64,000 bases of DNA from Maribellus sediminis (GCF_011799805.1 NZ_WXUB01000006.1:1-64000); one strand, 5' to 3'; positions 9,059 to 18,951 are shown, counted from the stretch's first letter. The notes: a model not told the origin generated them from the letters alone. Translations and numbers: made by a program.

Positions 9059-11791
9059 TTAAATAACGACTTCCTTTGGAATAAAAATGCTTTCGATGAT
9101 TTTATCCAGGCTTTGTTTGTGTTTTTCCATTAAACCTGCTGCCGGACTGGCACTTTCAGGTCGGGAAACCACTTTTAAACCAAGCTCCGGAAGTTTTCTG
9201 TTGATAAACGGCCAGGCTCCCATATTTTGTGGTTCGTCCTGCGCCCATATCAACTCATCGGCTTTCTTGTATTTTTTCAGGATATTTTCAATCTCTGTAA
9301 CCGGAACCGGATTGATCTGCTCAATTCGCACAATGGCAATATTATTTATCGCATTTTCGGTTTGATGTTTGGCCAGATCGTAATACAAGCGGCCACTGGT
9401 AAACACAACCTTTTCAACCAAATCGGGTTCAGCAGTAGCATCATCTATCACCTGGCGGAAACCACCTTCGGCAAATTCACTGAGTTTTGAAACCACCATC
9501 GGGTGTCGCAACAAACTTTTTGGGGTGAATACAACCAGTGGCAAACGCACATCCATTTTTACCTGGCGGCGCAGCAGGTGGAACATATTTGCCGGTGTAG
9601 AAGGCACTACCACCTGGATATTTGTATTGGTGGAAAGTTCGAGGAAACGTTCAATTCGTGCACTCGAGTGCTCAGGTCCCTGTCCTTCGTAACCATGTGG
9701 CAGGAACAAAGTCAGCCCGTTCATCAGTCCCCACTTTTCGAAAGCCGAAGTGATGTACTGGTCGATAATTACCTGCGCCACATTGTGGAAATCGCCAAAC
9801 TGTGCCTCCCAAATGGTTAAACCGTTTGGCTGTGCCAGTGCATAACCATATTCAAAGCCCATCACACCATATTCCGAAAGCAGCGAATTGTAAACATTAA
9901 AAGCTGCCTGATCTTCGGAAACATGTTTTAACGGATAATATTTTTCTTCGGTTCCTTCAATTACAAATGCTGCGTGCCGGTGTGCAAAAGTACCACGTTC
10001 GCTATCCTGCCCGCTCACACGAACCGGATGACCCTCGGCTACCAGCGTTCCGTAAGCCAGCAACTCACCCATTGCCCAATCCAGCCGATCATCGTGGATC
10101 ATCATTTTACGATCGGAAATTATGCGGTCTACTTTTTTAAAGAAAGGCAGATCATTCGGCAGGGTATAAATCTTCTCTGCGATGGCTTTCAGGAACTTTT
10201 TATCGACACCTGTTTCAATCGTTTCAGCAAATAATGCCTTTGATGGCATTTGATATTTATCATATTCGCTGACAAGGAATTGTCGAATTTTCAATTTATC
10301 GATCTTTTCAGAAGCCTTGTATTTTTCTTCCAGAAACTGATCGAATTCTTTTACTTTTTGCTTCGATTCTTCCTGTGTCATCACACCCATTTTTGCGAGT
10401 TTATCGGCATAAATATCACGCGGATTTTTATGCTTTGCGATGGCTTTGTACAACATGGGTTGTGTGAAACGGGGCTCGTCGCCTTCGTTGTGTCCGTATT
10501 TACGGTAACATAAAATATCGATAAATACATCAGAATGAAACTTCTGACGGAATTCCATGGCCAGTTTTATCGTGAAAACCAGGGCTTCCACATCGTCGCC
10601 GTTCACATGAAAAACGGGTGAACGGGTAACTTTGGCAACGTCGGTACAATAGGTACTCGATCGTGCTTCGAGGTAGGGCGTGGTAAATCCAACCTGGTTG
10701 TTAATCACCAGGTGAATTGTTCCTCCGGTTTTGTAGCCCGGTAGCTGCGACATTTGGATGGTTTCGTAAACCACTCCCTGCGCAGCAATTGCAGCATCGC
10801 CATGAATGATGATGGCCGCTGCCTTATCGTAATCTCCTTTAAAAGTGGCTTCAATCTGCGAACGCACCATGCCTTCCACAATCGGGCCAACAGTTTCGAG
10901 GTGCGACGGATTGGGCAACATTTTCAGTTTCACCTGTTTTTTAAAGTCGGTGGTAACCACATTTTCGTAGCCCAAATGGTATTTCACATCGCCCTGAGCG
11001 ATATCGTCTTCAAATTCTTTTCCATAGAATTCCTTAAAAATATTCTCGTAAGGTTTTTCCAGAATATTGGCCAGTACATTTAAGCGGCCACGGTGAGCCA
11101 TCCCGATCACAAACTCTTCAATTCCAAGTTCCGAACCACGTTCGATCACCGAATCAAGAGCAGGAATCAGTGCTTCGGCACCTTCGAGCGAAAATCGTTT
11201 TTGTCCCACAAACTTTTTATGAATGAAGTTCTCGAACCCAACAGCCAGTTTCAGGTGGTAAAAAAAGTGCTTCCGCTTTTCGTCGGTATACGATTCCTTA
11301 TTTTTGGTGCTCTCCATCTTTTCGCGCAACCACTGAACCACTTCGGGGTGACGCATGTAAACGTACTCCACACCCACCGATTCACAATAGGTTTCTTCGA
11401 GATGCGCTAGAATATCTTTCAATTTAGCCGGACCAATGCCAATCTCGTTACCTGCCTGAAAAGTGGTTTCCAAATCCTTTTCTTCGAGGCCAAAGTTCTC
11501 AATTGCCAGCGTTGGCAGGTATTGCCTTCGCGCACGAACAGGGTTTGTTTTGGTAAACAGGTGCCCGCGTTGACGGTAACCAAGTATCAGATTAAGAATT
11601 GCAAATTCTTTGTCGATATTATCGAGTTTTACTGCGGTAGGTTTTTCGGGATAATTTTTACGGGCGAGTTCAAAGCCTTGGAAAAAATGCTGCCAGCTAA
11701 TGTCAACCGAATTCGGGTCTGCCAAATACGATTGGTAAAGGTCCTCGACCGCCTCTAATTCCTGATTTCCCAAAGAAGAAAATTTATCCAT
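9059..11791 (-). CDS. sucA: 2-oxoglutarate dehydrogenase E1
   Basis: This is the thiamine-diphosphate E1 subunit that decarboxylates 2-oxoglutarate and reductively succinylates the E2 lipoyl group. The start MDKFSSLGNQELEAVEDLYQ matches the conserved E1 N-terminus that docks on E2. The family hallmarks GMAHRGRLNVLAN, HGDAAIAAQGVVYET, INNQVGFTT, FEYGYALAQPNGL and QAQFGDF-like WEAQFGDFHN are all present. The 910-residue length is normal for bacterial OdhA/SucA. It is the first gene of the sucA-sucB unit and is divergent from the DUF4293 gene. Confidence 0.97.
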   Translation of the reverse strand: MDKFSSLGNQELEAVEDLYQSYLADPNSVDISWQHFFQGFELARKNYPEKPTAVKLDNIDKEFAILNLILGYRQRGHLFTKTNPVRARRQYLPTLAIENFGLEEKDLETTFQAGNEIGIGPAKLKDILAHLEETYCESVGVEYVYMRHPEVVQWLREKMESTKNKESYTDEKRKHFFYHLKLAVGFENFIHKKFVGQKRFSLEGAEALIPALDSVIERGSELGIEEFVIGMAHRGRLNVLANILEKPYENIFKEFYGKEFEDDIAQGDVKYHLGYENVVTTDFKKQVKLKMLPNPSHLETVGPIVEGMVRSQIEATFKGDYDKAAAIIIHGDAAIAAQGVVYETIQMSQLPGYKTGGTIHLVINNQVGFTTPYLEARSSTYCTDVAKVTRSPVFHVNGDDVEALVFTIKLAMEFRQKFHSDVFIDILCYRKYGHNEGDEPRFTQPMLYKAIAKHKNPRDIYADKLAKMGVMTQEESKQKVKEFDQFLEEKYKASEKIDKLKIRQFLVSEYDKYQMPSKALFAETIETGVDKKFLKAIAEKIYTLPNDLPFFKKVDRIISDRKMMIHDDRLDWAMGELLAYGTLVAEGHPVRVSGQDSERGTFAHRHAAFVIEGTEEKYYPLKHVSEDQAAFNVYNSLLSEYGVMGFEYGYALAQPNGLTIWEAQFGDFHNVAQVIIDQYITSAFEKWGLMNGLTLFLPHGYEGQGPEHSSARIERFLELSTNTNIQVVVPSTPANMFHLLRRQVKMDVRLPLVVFTPKSLLRHPMVVSKLSEFAEGGFRQVIDDATAEPDLVEKVVFTSGRLYYDLAKHQTENAINNIAIVRIEQINPVPVTEIENILKKYKKADELIWAQDEPQNMGAWPFINRKLPELGLKVVSRPESASPAAGLMEKHKQSLDKIIESIFIPKEVVI

Positions 11792-11925
11792 TATTGATTT
11801 TCAATTAACATTTGATTGATATTGAGAAAAACAAAGCTTGGTTTTTATTGTTTAGCCGAATAATCAAATTTTACAGCTAAAATAGCGGTTTATTCGCTTT
11901 TTTTCTAATCGGCATATTATTTGGT

Positions 11926-11955
11926 TTTGAGAAAGATTTGGATTGGCTATTTTTG
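11926..11955 (+). promoter_or_regulatory. Promoter of the DUF4293 gene
   Basis: TTTG at 11926-11929 and TATTTTTG at 11948-11955 (consensus TTTG, about 19-21 nt, TAnnTTTG) are separated by 18 nt. The ATG at 11972 is 16 nt further on, so the leader would be about 10 nt. This also rules out a start further upstream. Confidence 0.55.
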
Positions 11956-11971
11956 CTCAAAATTTGAAAAC

Positions 11972-12415
11972 ATGATACAAAGAATTCAAACTGTTTATAT
12001 TTTGCTTGCCGGCATCCTGGTAGCTACACTTTTAAAATTGAAATTGGCAGATATTTCAGTGAATGACGAGCTCATGCAGTTTTTCGCGAAAGGCATTACA
12101 AAAGGAGAGGAAATTGTATTCAGTGGCCTCCCCATCCTGATATTTATCGCACTTATTACTGTTCTGCACCTGGCCGTGCTGTTTCTATACAAAAAAAGAA
12201 TTCTGCAAATCAGGATACTGGTATTCACTATTATTCTTTTACTCGGACTATTTGGGATGTTCTTTTACTTTACCTATACGGGTTTCGACAGCCCCAAAGT
12301 AGCTTTTAAGATTCCGGTGGCATTTCCGCTGGTAGCAGTTGTCCTCGATTGGATGGCCATCCGCGCAATTGGTAAAGACGAAGCATTGATCAGAAGCCTT
12401 AACCGCATTCGATAA
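11972..12415 (+). CDS. DUF4293 membrane protein
   Basis: This 147-residue four-helix membrane protein of unknown function is found throughout Bacteroidota. The start MIQRIQTVYILLAG is the highly conserved N-terminus of the family. I use the ATG at 11972 because a promoter occupies the region where an upstream in-frame start would lie. Hydrophobic segments are near residues 8-24, 45-65, 75-95 and 110-130. Its conserved N-terminal QRIQT motif faces the cytoplasm by the positive-inside rule. The nucleotidyltransferase gene follows after 37 nt. Confidence 0.88.
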   Translation: MIQRIQTVYILLAGILVATLLKLKLADISVNDELMQFFAKGITKGEEIVFSGLPILIFIALITVLHLAVLFLYKKRILQIRILVFTIILLLGLFGMFFYFTYTGFDSPKVAFKIPVAFPLVAVVLDWMAIRAIGKDEALIRSLNRIR

Positions 12416-12452
12416 TCCGGATTCGAAATTTCAACTCATTAAAACCTACACC

Positions 12453-13175
12453 ATGGAAGCCATGATTTTTGCTGCAGGACTTGGCACCCGCTTACAAAGC
12501 GAGACTTCCGATAAGCCCAAAGCGCTGGTTGAAGTAGGTGGAAAACCGTTGATCAGGCATGCCATAGAAAAAGTGGTGAATGCCGGGGCAACAAAAATTG
12601 TGGTGAATGTGCACCATTTTGCGGAATTGGTGAGCGACTACCTGAAAAGTGAGGATTTTGGGGTTGAGGTTTTGATATCGGACGAAACCGGACGTTTACT
12701 GGAAACCGGTGGCGGACTGAAAAAAGCAGCTCCGCTTTTTTCGGGGAATGATCCCATACTGATTTATAATGTGGACATCCTGAGCGATCTGGATTTGAAG
12801 CAGGTTCTGAAAACGCATCTGGAAAATGAGTCACTGGCTACTTTAGTGGTCAGGGAACGGGAAACCAGCCGCTACCTGAAATTCGACGATGAAATGCAAT
12901 TGTCGGGTTGGATCAATAAAAAAAGCGGAGAAACCAAAGTTTCAAGGCCAGAAGCTTTTTCAGCATCAAGAGAACTGGCATTTAGTGGTATCCACATTGT
13001 GCAGCCCGAAATTTTTAATTACATCCCCCAGGAAGAGCGTTTTTCAATTATTGACTGGTACCTGGAACTGGCAAAAACCAAAACGATTAAAGGTTATTTC
13101 GACCAATCGAAACTGTGGATGGACGTTGGTAAACCAGCAGAGCTGGAGGCAGCGAGAAGGTTGTTTAGCGTTTAG
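12453..13175 (+). CDS. Sugar-phosphate nucleotidyltransferase (MurU/GlmU-N type)
   Basis: This is a cytoplasmic enzyme that activates a sugar 1-phosphate with NTP. The N-terminal signature AAGLGTRL...KPKAL (residues 7-24) is the nucleotide-binding loop, and YNVDILSDLDL contains the metal-binding Asp. The terminal MDVGKPAEL is typical of single-domain transferases such as MurU or mannose-1-phosphate guanylyltransferase. At 240 residues it lacks the left-handed helix acyltransferase domain of GlmU. The partner kinase (AmgK-like) that usually accompanies MurU is not adjacent, so the sugar is unresolved. Its stop codon TAG overlaps the first repeat module of the next gap. Confidence 0.85.
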   Translation: MEAMIFAAGLGTRLQSETSDKPKALVEVGGKPLIRHAIEKVVNAGATKIVVNVHHFAELVSDYLKSEDFGVEVLISDETGRLLETGGGLKKAAPLFSGNDPILIYNVDILSDLDLKQVLKTHLENESLATLVVRERETSRYLKFDDEMQLSGWINKKSGETKVSRPEAFSASRELAFSGIHIVQPEIFNYIPQEERFSIIDWYLELAKTKTIKGYFDQSKLWMDVGKPAELEAARRLFSV

Positions 13176-13430
13176 AGTTCAGTGATCAGTCGCAGTCACA
13201 GTTGCAGTCATAGTTTGCAGTCGCAGCTGACAGAATCGATTTAAGCGTTAAAGCATTTTCGCATTCAGTCCTTCAATCCGTCAGTCCTTCAGTTGGCAGT
13301 TGGCAAAGTTGCAGTTGGCAATCGCAGTCGCAGTTTTCAGTCACAGTTGGCAGAAGGGAGTTAAGCATTGCGGCAATACAGCATTTACGCATTCTAGCAC
13401 TCAAACCGTCAATCCCTCAGTCAATCAATC
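13171..13430. repeat. Mosaic short-word repeats filling the gap between two convergent genes
   Basis: The modules are TTTAGAGTTCAG, runs of CAGTCGCAGTCACAGTT, CGATTTAAGCGTTAAAGCAT, TCAGTCCTTCAATCC and TTGGCAGTTGGCAAAG. A 31-nt stretch at 13293-13323 is present exactly, inverted, at 34022-34052. A 20-mer at 13184-13203 is inverted at 34146-34165. The array starts in the stop codon of the upstream gene and ends in the stop codon of the glycosyltransferase. Confidence 0.85.
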
Positions 13431-14295
13431 TGTAATTCCTGTACTCAAACAAGCGCACTCCAAACCACTTTTCAATGCGGTATAAAATCCGGTATTTCAA
13501 TTTCATATTTATTTTACTGAGTTCGGGTTGAAAGTCCCAGTTTAAACGCTTAATACGTTCTTGCATGATTTCAGGATGTGCGCCTTCGAAGCGCGCCAAT
13601 GCATCGTATTCAGCTCCGTAATCAAATTCCTGCTCGGCCGCTTTTTTACGGGCTTCTTCCTCCGAAATACCATCGTAGAATGCCTTAACTGCTGCTACTT
13701 TTTGTTGCATTTCTCGCGGATGGCGTACCCAACCATAGTGGTAAATTTCGGCAGGCACCTGAACAACACTCAGTTTCTCACCTGCTTTTCGAAATCCCTG
13801 GGCATCTTTATATGAACGAATGGTTTTATCATTTCTGATCACGCGAATTTCTTTTCTGTACCAGTGCCGGCAATCGCCAACATAATCATACGAGCCAAAG
13901 AAGTGACGGTAATCAAAAAGCAGTCCTTCCACTTCATTTCGCCCCAGGTTATCCTCCATGGCTTTTTGTACAGCGGGCAGGTATTTTTCATGCAGAACTT
14001 CATCGCCCTGAATGTAAAAACACCAGTCGTATTCAGCAGGGATTGCGTCCAGAGCCTTGTTGGTTTCGTCGGCATAAACACGGCCGCCTTCTTTTAAAGT
14101 TTCATCCCAAATAGTATCAACAATCGAAATTTTTTCGGGAGCAATCGACCCAATCAGCTGGCGGGTTTCATCGTCGGATTTACCAACAGCCACCACAAAA
14201 TGGTCGCACACAGGAAGCACCGATGAAATGGCTTCCACAACCGGGAAATCAAATTTAACGGCATTTCTTATAAAAGTAAATCCACAGACCTTCAT
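13417..14295 (-). CDS. Glycosyltransferase, GT-A fold (GT2-like)
   Basis: This 292-residue protein has no signal peptide. The N-terminus MKVCGFTFIRNAVKFDFPV is the first strand and loop of a GT-A nucleotide-sugar binding fold. CFYIQGDEVLHE carries an xDxE stretch where the metal-binding DXD normally lies. The acceptor and sugar are unknown. Its ATG overlaps the stop of the upstream membrane-protein gene by 4 nt, so the two are translationally coupled and may serve one surface-glycan step. The last codons and stop (RLID then TGA) lie in the repeat sequence of the intergenic array. Confidence 0.8.
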   Translation of the reverse strand: MKVCGFTFIRNAVKFDFPVVEAISSVLPVCDHFVVAVGKSDDETRQLIGSIAPEKISIVDTIWDETLKEGGRVYADETNKALDAIPAEYDWCFYIQGDEVLHEKYLPAVQKAMEDNLGRNEVEGLLFDYRHFFGSYDYVGDCRHWYRKEIRVIRNDKTIRSYKDAQGFRKAGEKLSVVQVPAEIYHYGWVRHPREMQQKVAAVKAFYDGISEEEARKKAAEQEFDYGAEYDALARFEGAHPEIMQERIKRLNWDFQPELSKINMKLKYRILYRIEKWFGVRLFEYRNYRLID

Positions 14296-14903
14296 GCTTG
14301 CGCTTTTTTCTTCACTAAATAATAGTAGAGAAGAAACTCGATGGCGGAAATAAACATCAGGGTATCGCCCAAAAGTTCGAGTCCTTCTTCGGTAGCAGCT
14401 TTTGCCAGGCGGTAATTTTCGTCGTTGTACAAAATGCGCCAGAATTTGGAACGCCCCATCAAACGACTAAAGACCAGTGTTATCAGTAATCCCGATAAAA
14501 ACCAATGTGCCGCCGGGTTCCTGAAAAAAGCGATACACGACTGCTTTATCTTTTTGAAATCGCGAATAAACAAGAGGACAAAAATTACCAGCACCATTAA
14601 TACCGGATAGATCCATTTATCGATAAGAAAGTTGAATTCGCGGATAAAAGCCATCAGAAAAAACAGGGATACAAAATTGCTGGTCACGCGAATCTCGGTC
14701 CATTTATAACCAATAAAAATATAAATCACGAAAAGCAGGAATAGTAAGGTTTCCTGCCCGATCTCGGTAAAAGTAAGTTCGCCGAAGAAACCTTCTTCCA
14801 TGGGATGGATGGCATCGAAATAAATTCCTTGTGCCATGCCATACAAAAGAAGTCCGTAAACGAGAATTCGTAAGACAACAAAAAATGGTGAATAGATCTT
14901 CAT
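14292..14903 (-). CDS. Multi-pass membrane protein of unknown function
   Basis: I do not recognise the family. The 203-residue protein has five hydrophobic helices (about 5-25, 45-63, 70-90, 100-117 and 135-155) and a final one near 180-197, ending in a basic tail KKKAQA. I prefer the ATG at 14903 over a GTG at 14921, because the ATG gives a better initiator and the same hydrophobic N-terminus. It overlaps the glycosyltransferase gene by 4 nt, which suggests joint function at the membrane. A terminator of the gene upstream lies 46 nt before the start, so its promoter must be short. Confidence 0.7.
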   Translation of the reverse strand: MKIYSPFFVVLRILVYGLLLYGMAQGIYFDAIHPMEEGFFGELTFTEIGQETLLFLLFVIYIFIGYKWTEIRVTSNFVSLFFLMAFIREFNFLIDKWIYPVLMVLVIFVLLFIRDFKKIKQSCIAFFRNPAAHWFLSGLLITLVFSRLMGRSKFWRILYNDENYRLAKAATEEGLELLGDTLMFISAIEFLLYYYLVKKKAQA

Positions 14904-14948
14904 ATGTTCGATTTCGAGCACCTAAATTATAATTTTTATAGCACAAAA

Positions 14949-14978
14949 AAAGCCGGAGAACCTGAATTCTCCGGCTTT
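14949..14978 (-). terminator. Terminator of the M16 peptidase gene
   Basis: A perfect 12-bp stem (AAAGCCGGAGAA with TTCTCCGGCTTT) and a 6-nt loop are followed by a T-run on the reverse strand. It lies 18 nt past the M16 stop. Confidence 0.92.
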
Positions 14979-14996
14979 ACTATCTTTCAAACTATT

Positions 14997-17798
14997 TTAC
15001 TCAGCAGGTGCCAGTGCAACACTGATAACGTTTTTAAAATCGAAATACTCGTTAAACGCTTTTATTGTCGACTCAACACTTAAATTTTCAACGAGTTGAT
15101 TATAGTTTCCAAATTGCGAAAAATCACCATTCTTTATGTAATAGGTGTTACTTAAAATATTCATCCAAAACCTGTTCTCGCGTAATTGCACTTCACGCTC
15201 GCGAAGTAATTTTTCCTTAGCCGTGGCAATTTCCTTTTCAGTAGGCCCGTTTTTAGCATAATCTTGGATGATTTTGAATACCGCCTGCTTTACTTCATCT
15301 AACCTATCGGGAGCAGTTCCATAAAAGATCGAGAAAGTATATTCTGAATCAGGGAATTTTGCAGTTGAAGCCGATGCTCCAGGACTATAAACGCTACTCA
15401 TTTCTTCCCGAATTACTTCATTCAATTTGGCTTCCATAATTTTATTCACTGCATTCAATTGAATCTGGTTCTGAGCATTGTAATCGAAATCGCCATGAAA
15501 TATGATATACTGAATACCTTTGTCTTCCTGCCCTTTGTGAACTACTTTGTTTACAACTCCTTCAGGTTTTTCGATTCCAAGATCCACCCAGTTCTCCTGC
15601 GTATTCAATGTTGGAATTCCTCCGATGTATTTTTCAACCAGCGGTTTAAAAGTTTCCAAATCGATATTTCCTACGAAGAAGAATTTAAAATCGGATGCAT
15701 TCTTAAAACGCTCTTTACCAATTTGCTTGATACGATCGAACGATACTTCATCCAAACGTTCAACCGATAACGGTTTTTCCCGTTCGTTGTAGTTTGACAT
15801 AACCACATTTAAGGTGTCGCGGAAATTGGCTTCAGGCGACATGGATTTGTTCTCAAGAACAGTAGCATATTGTGTCATCAATGATTGAAAGCTCACATCG
15901 TCGAAACGTGGTTCTGTAAAGTAAAGGTACAACATCTGCAAAAGCGTTTCGGCATCTTTTACTGAAGATGAACCGTTAAATCCTTCGCGCAATTCGCTGA
16001 TATAGGGCGACAAACTGAACACTTTATCCGAAAGCATTTTATTCAGTGTGATCTCATCGAAATCGGCAATTCCACTCTCACCCATCACATCGGTGGTAAA
16101 ATCAACCGATACAACATCATTGTTCGGATACAAGGAACTTCCACCCAAACTCCAGGCGTTGAACAGAATTTCGTCGTCTTTAAAATCGGTGGTTTTTACA
16201 ACGATTGTTGCACCATTTTCCAGTTTCCATTCAACAGCATCCACCTTATCCAGTTTGTTCTCAGCTGTAACTTTACTTCCAAATGGCTCGTCGGATAACA
16301 ACGGAACATTGGCAACTGCATCAACATAAGGCTCAACCGCTGTATTTTCAACTTCATCGAGTAAGGCAAGAACCTCTTCTTTAGTCGGAACAATTGTTTT
16401 TTCGTTATCAGGAGCAGTGATAACCACCACCCGATTGTCCTTGGTTACCCAGTCTTTTGCCAGTTGATTGATCTCTTCAACTGTAATGCCCGGAACAAAT
16501 TCCTTGTAATAGGCATACTCATTTTCCATGCCCGGAAAATATTCTTTGGTCATCAGGAAATTGCGCAAATATTCGTTGGCATAACTAATCGATTTGGTAT
16601 TGTTACGCTCGTTATAGGCTTTTTCAATATTATTCAAAACGGCCGTTTTCTGACGCTCAAGCTCTGTTTCGGTAAATCCGAATTTTTTCACGCGCTCGTT
16701 TTCAAGTAAAACTTCTTTTATGCCGGTAGTAATTTTATCGCCTTGTGTTACAGCAACCGAAGTATAGGTGCTCAATGGGCCAATCTGATGTGAATAGGCC
16801 GACTGTCCGGCCAAAAATGGAGGATCTGCCTGCTGTGTTTTTTCCGCCAGTCGATTGTTAATCATGCCTGTATAAAGGTTCTCCATGATTCGTTTACGAT
16901 AATCAGCCAGGGTACTTGCAGTTTCAAGCTTGTGTTTATAATACACATAGGCAATCGGATACTGTGCTTCTTTATCGGTAACAATGCTTACCAAATCTTC
17001 TTCATTACCCGGAATGTCAAAATATTTCTTTTGCCTTGGATTTTCTTTTGGAGGAATTGCCGAAAACTTTTCCTTTATTTCAGCTACCATAGCTTCCTGG
17101 TCGAAATCACCAACCACGATCAACGCCTGCAAATCCGGACGATACCAATCGTTTCTGAACCTTCTTAAAACTTCAGGCTCAAAGTTTTTAAGAATATCAA
17201 GCTGACCAATGGGTAAACGGTTGGCATATTTCGAATCTTTCAGAAATACGGGCAACCATTCTTTACGCATTCGGTCGTTCGCACCTCTTCCCAAACGTTC
17301 TTCTTCTATAATAACACCGCGTTCGGCGTTAATTTCTTCATCTGAATCAGTTACCTGACAGGACCAATCATACAAAACCTGCAGTCCCTTTTCAATATAT
17401 TCAGGCTCGTCGAGAGGCACTTTCAGCATGTAAACCGTTTCGTCGAAACTGGTGTAAGCATTAATTTCCGGACCAAATTCCATTCCGATCGATTCGAAAT
17501 AGTTGATCAACTCATGTTTCGGGAAGTTTTTTGTACCATTAAACGACATGTGCTCGCAAAAGTGCGCCAGTCCCTGCTGGTCGTCATCTTCATCTACCGA
17601 ACCGGCCTTAACCACCAGCATCAGCTCTGCGCGGTTTTCCGGTTCGCTGTTGGCACGAACATAATAGGTCATCCCATTGTCAAGAACACCTGTACTAACT
17701 GCCGGATCTTCAGGCAGCTTGTCACTTAATTTAAAATCAGGCTGAGCAGCCAGCATCAGCGAACTCAGCAGTAAAAATGTGCTAAATAAAAATTTCAT
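14997..17798 (-). CDS. M16-family zinc metallopeptidase (PqqL-like)
   Basis: This is an exported peptidase of the pitrilysin/insulinase clan. A signal peptide (1 to about 18, MKFLFSTFLLLSSLMLAAQ) is followed by the inverted zinc motif HFCEH (79-83) in an active N-terminal half. A second, inactive M16 half comes after about residue 500. The 933-residue length fits the two-half PqqL/YmxG type of Bacteroidota, which degrades peptides in the periplasm. I chose the ATG at 17798 because it opens directly into the signal peptide. The in-frame ATG at 17897 would add 33 residues that hide it. Confidence 0.93.
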   Translation of the reverse strand: MKFLFSTFLLLSSLMLAAQPDFKLSDKLPEDPAVSTGVLDNGMTYYVRANSEPENRAELMLVVKAGSVDEDDDQQGLAHFCEHMSFNGTKNFPKHELINYFESIGMEFGPEINAYTSFDETVYMLKVPLDEPEYIEKGLQVLYDWSCQVTDSDEEINAERGVIIEEERLGRGANDRMRKEWLPVFLKDSKYANRLPIGQLDILKNFEPEVLRRFRNDWYRPDLQALIVVGDFDQEAMVAEIKEKFSAIPPKENPRQKKYFDIPGNEEDLVSIVTDKEAQYPIAYVYYKHKLETASTLADYRKRIMENLYTGMINNRLAEKTQQADPPFLAGQSAYSHQIGPLSTYTSVAVTQGDKITTGIKEVLLENERVKKFGFTETELERQKTAVLNNIEKAYNERNNTKSISYANEYLRNFLMTKEYFPGMENEYAYYKEFVPGITVEEINQLAKDWVTKDNRVVVITAPDNEKTIVPTKEEVLALLDEVENTAVEPYVDAVANVPLLSDEPFGSKVTAENKLDKVDAVEWKLENGATIVVKTTDFKDDEILFNAWSLGGSSLYPNNDVVSVDFTTDVMGESGIADFDEITLNKMLSDKVFSLSPYISELREGFNGSSSVKDAETLLQMLYLYFTEPRFDDVSFQSLMTQYATVLENKSMSPEANFRDTLNVVMSNYNEREKPLSVERLDEVSFDRIKQIGKERFKNASDFKFFFVGNIDLETFKPLVEKYIGGIPTLNTQENWVDLGIEKPEGVVNKVVHKGQEDKGIQYIIFHGDFDYNAQNQIQLNAVNKIMEAKLNEVIREEMSSVYSPGASASTAKFPDSEYTFSIFYGTAPDRLDEVKQAVFKIIQDYAKNGPTEKEIATAKEKLLREREVQLRENRFWMNILSNTYYIKNGDFSQFGNYNQLVENLSVESTIKAFNEYFDFKNVISVALAPAE

Positions 17799-17955
17799 GT
17801 TTCTATAATTGTAAATTTTGTATTGTGTAATGTGAAAACCGATTGAGAATAAAATCTTACGACATAATGTGAGTTTTAATTCACAAACACTTTTCATTGT
17901 AGATGGTTCTATTGAAATTTAATAATGTGTCTGAATTCTTATCGAAAGTTACAAT

Positions 17956-18789
17956 TTATTTTAGTAATGATTGAACTAGTATTGCAAATGCATCCTTTTG
18001 GTTACTCGGAACCAACGGATAACGGTCTTTTATTTCTTCGGGCGAATTGGCGGTAAGAAACGAATGGCGTGTTGTTTCGAGCAGATCGAAATCGTTGTAG
18101 TCGTTCCCAACTCCCAAAGTTTGCTCCGAAGTAATGCCATGACGCCGGCAAATTTCCAAAACACCATTCCCTTTTGAAACTGAACGATGAAAAACTTCGA
18201 GCCAGATGTAGCCTTTTGTGATGGGCGATGAAGCGCGAATCACCCGGATCTCGGGACAAAGCGCTTCAATATTGCTTTTTAGTTGCCGGAAATGATCTTC
18301 ATTCTCTTTCAGAATTACCAGAAACTGGCACAATTGTCCGTTGGGCAAAGTGTTCACTTCCAGTTCGGTGGCATGGGCCTTATTAAACTCGAAATAACGT
18401 TCGAATTCTTCACAAGGCTGTGCACCCCTGAAATAAAAATGCTTGTGGTTATCAGGTACAGGGTAAAAAGCGTGAAAATTCAACTGCTCCTGAACGAAAT
18501 AGTTAAGCAATTTAGTGGCCGATGATTCAATGATATTCTGGCTGTAAATGTGTTCCTGTTTTTGCCAATTATAAACTCCGGCTCCTGATGAAAAAACGAT
18601 GTAATCGAAAGGTACCTCCGGATTCAAGACATCCATTACCTTTTTAAGGTTTCTTCCGGTTGCTGCTACCCGTATTATTTGTTGTTCACCGAGTTGTTCC
18701 AAAGCGAGTAAATTTGCCTTGCTAACACTACGGTCGTCGCGCAGAAAAGTACCGTCCAAATCGGTTGCTACCAGTTTAACGTTTTCCAT
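17956..18789 (-). CDS. HAD-superfamily phosphatase, Cof/YbiV type
   Basis: This cytoplasmic phosphatase acts on small phosphorylated metabolites. Motif I is LVATDLDGTF (nucleophile Asp10, acid/base Asp12). Motif II is in RVAATGRN, and the C-terminal motif GVGNDYNDFDLL holds the Mg2+ ligands. A C2 cap domain (about 80-190) sits between them, as in Cof-type enzymes. The ATG at 18789 is used because it places motif I at residue 8; the earlier in-frame ATG at 18831 has no support. The substrate is not predictable. It is divergent from dapB. Confidence 0.9.
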   Translation of the reverse strand: MENVKLVATDLDGTFLRDDRSVSKANLLALEQLGEQQIIRVAATGRNLKKVMDVLNPEVPFDYIVFSSGAGVYNWQKQEHIYSQNIIESSATKLLNYFVQEQLNFHAFYPVPDNHKHFYFRGAQPCEEFERYFEFNKAHATELEVNTLPNGQLCQFLVILKENEDHFRQLKSNIEALCPEIRVIRASSPITKGYIWLEVFHRSVSKGNGVLEICRRHGITSEQTLGVGNDYNDFDLLETTRHSFLTANSPEEIKDRYPLVPSNQKDAFAILVQSLLK

Positions 18790-18943
18790 GTCTGTCTGAA
18801 TTCGCTGCAAAAATAGCTTTTTTACAACCATTCTGAATGCGTATTGGATAAATTTAGAGTTAAGGTGTTTGACAGAAAAAACGCTGTGTTTATCGAAATC
18901 TTTTTAAGTTTGAAACCGAGGTTCTTAGATTTGTGTATTATTA

Positions 18944-18951
18944 TATCTTTG
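18944..18951 (+). promoter_or_regulatory. Possible -7 box for dapB
   Basis: TATCTTTG matches TAnnTTTG in the 305-nt gap between the HAD gene and dapB. A TTTG occurs upstream (18930) but too close for a normal -33 box. A leader of about 140 nt would result. I see no other feature in the gap. Confidence 0.35.
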
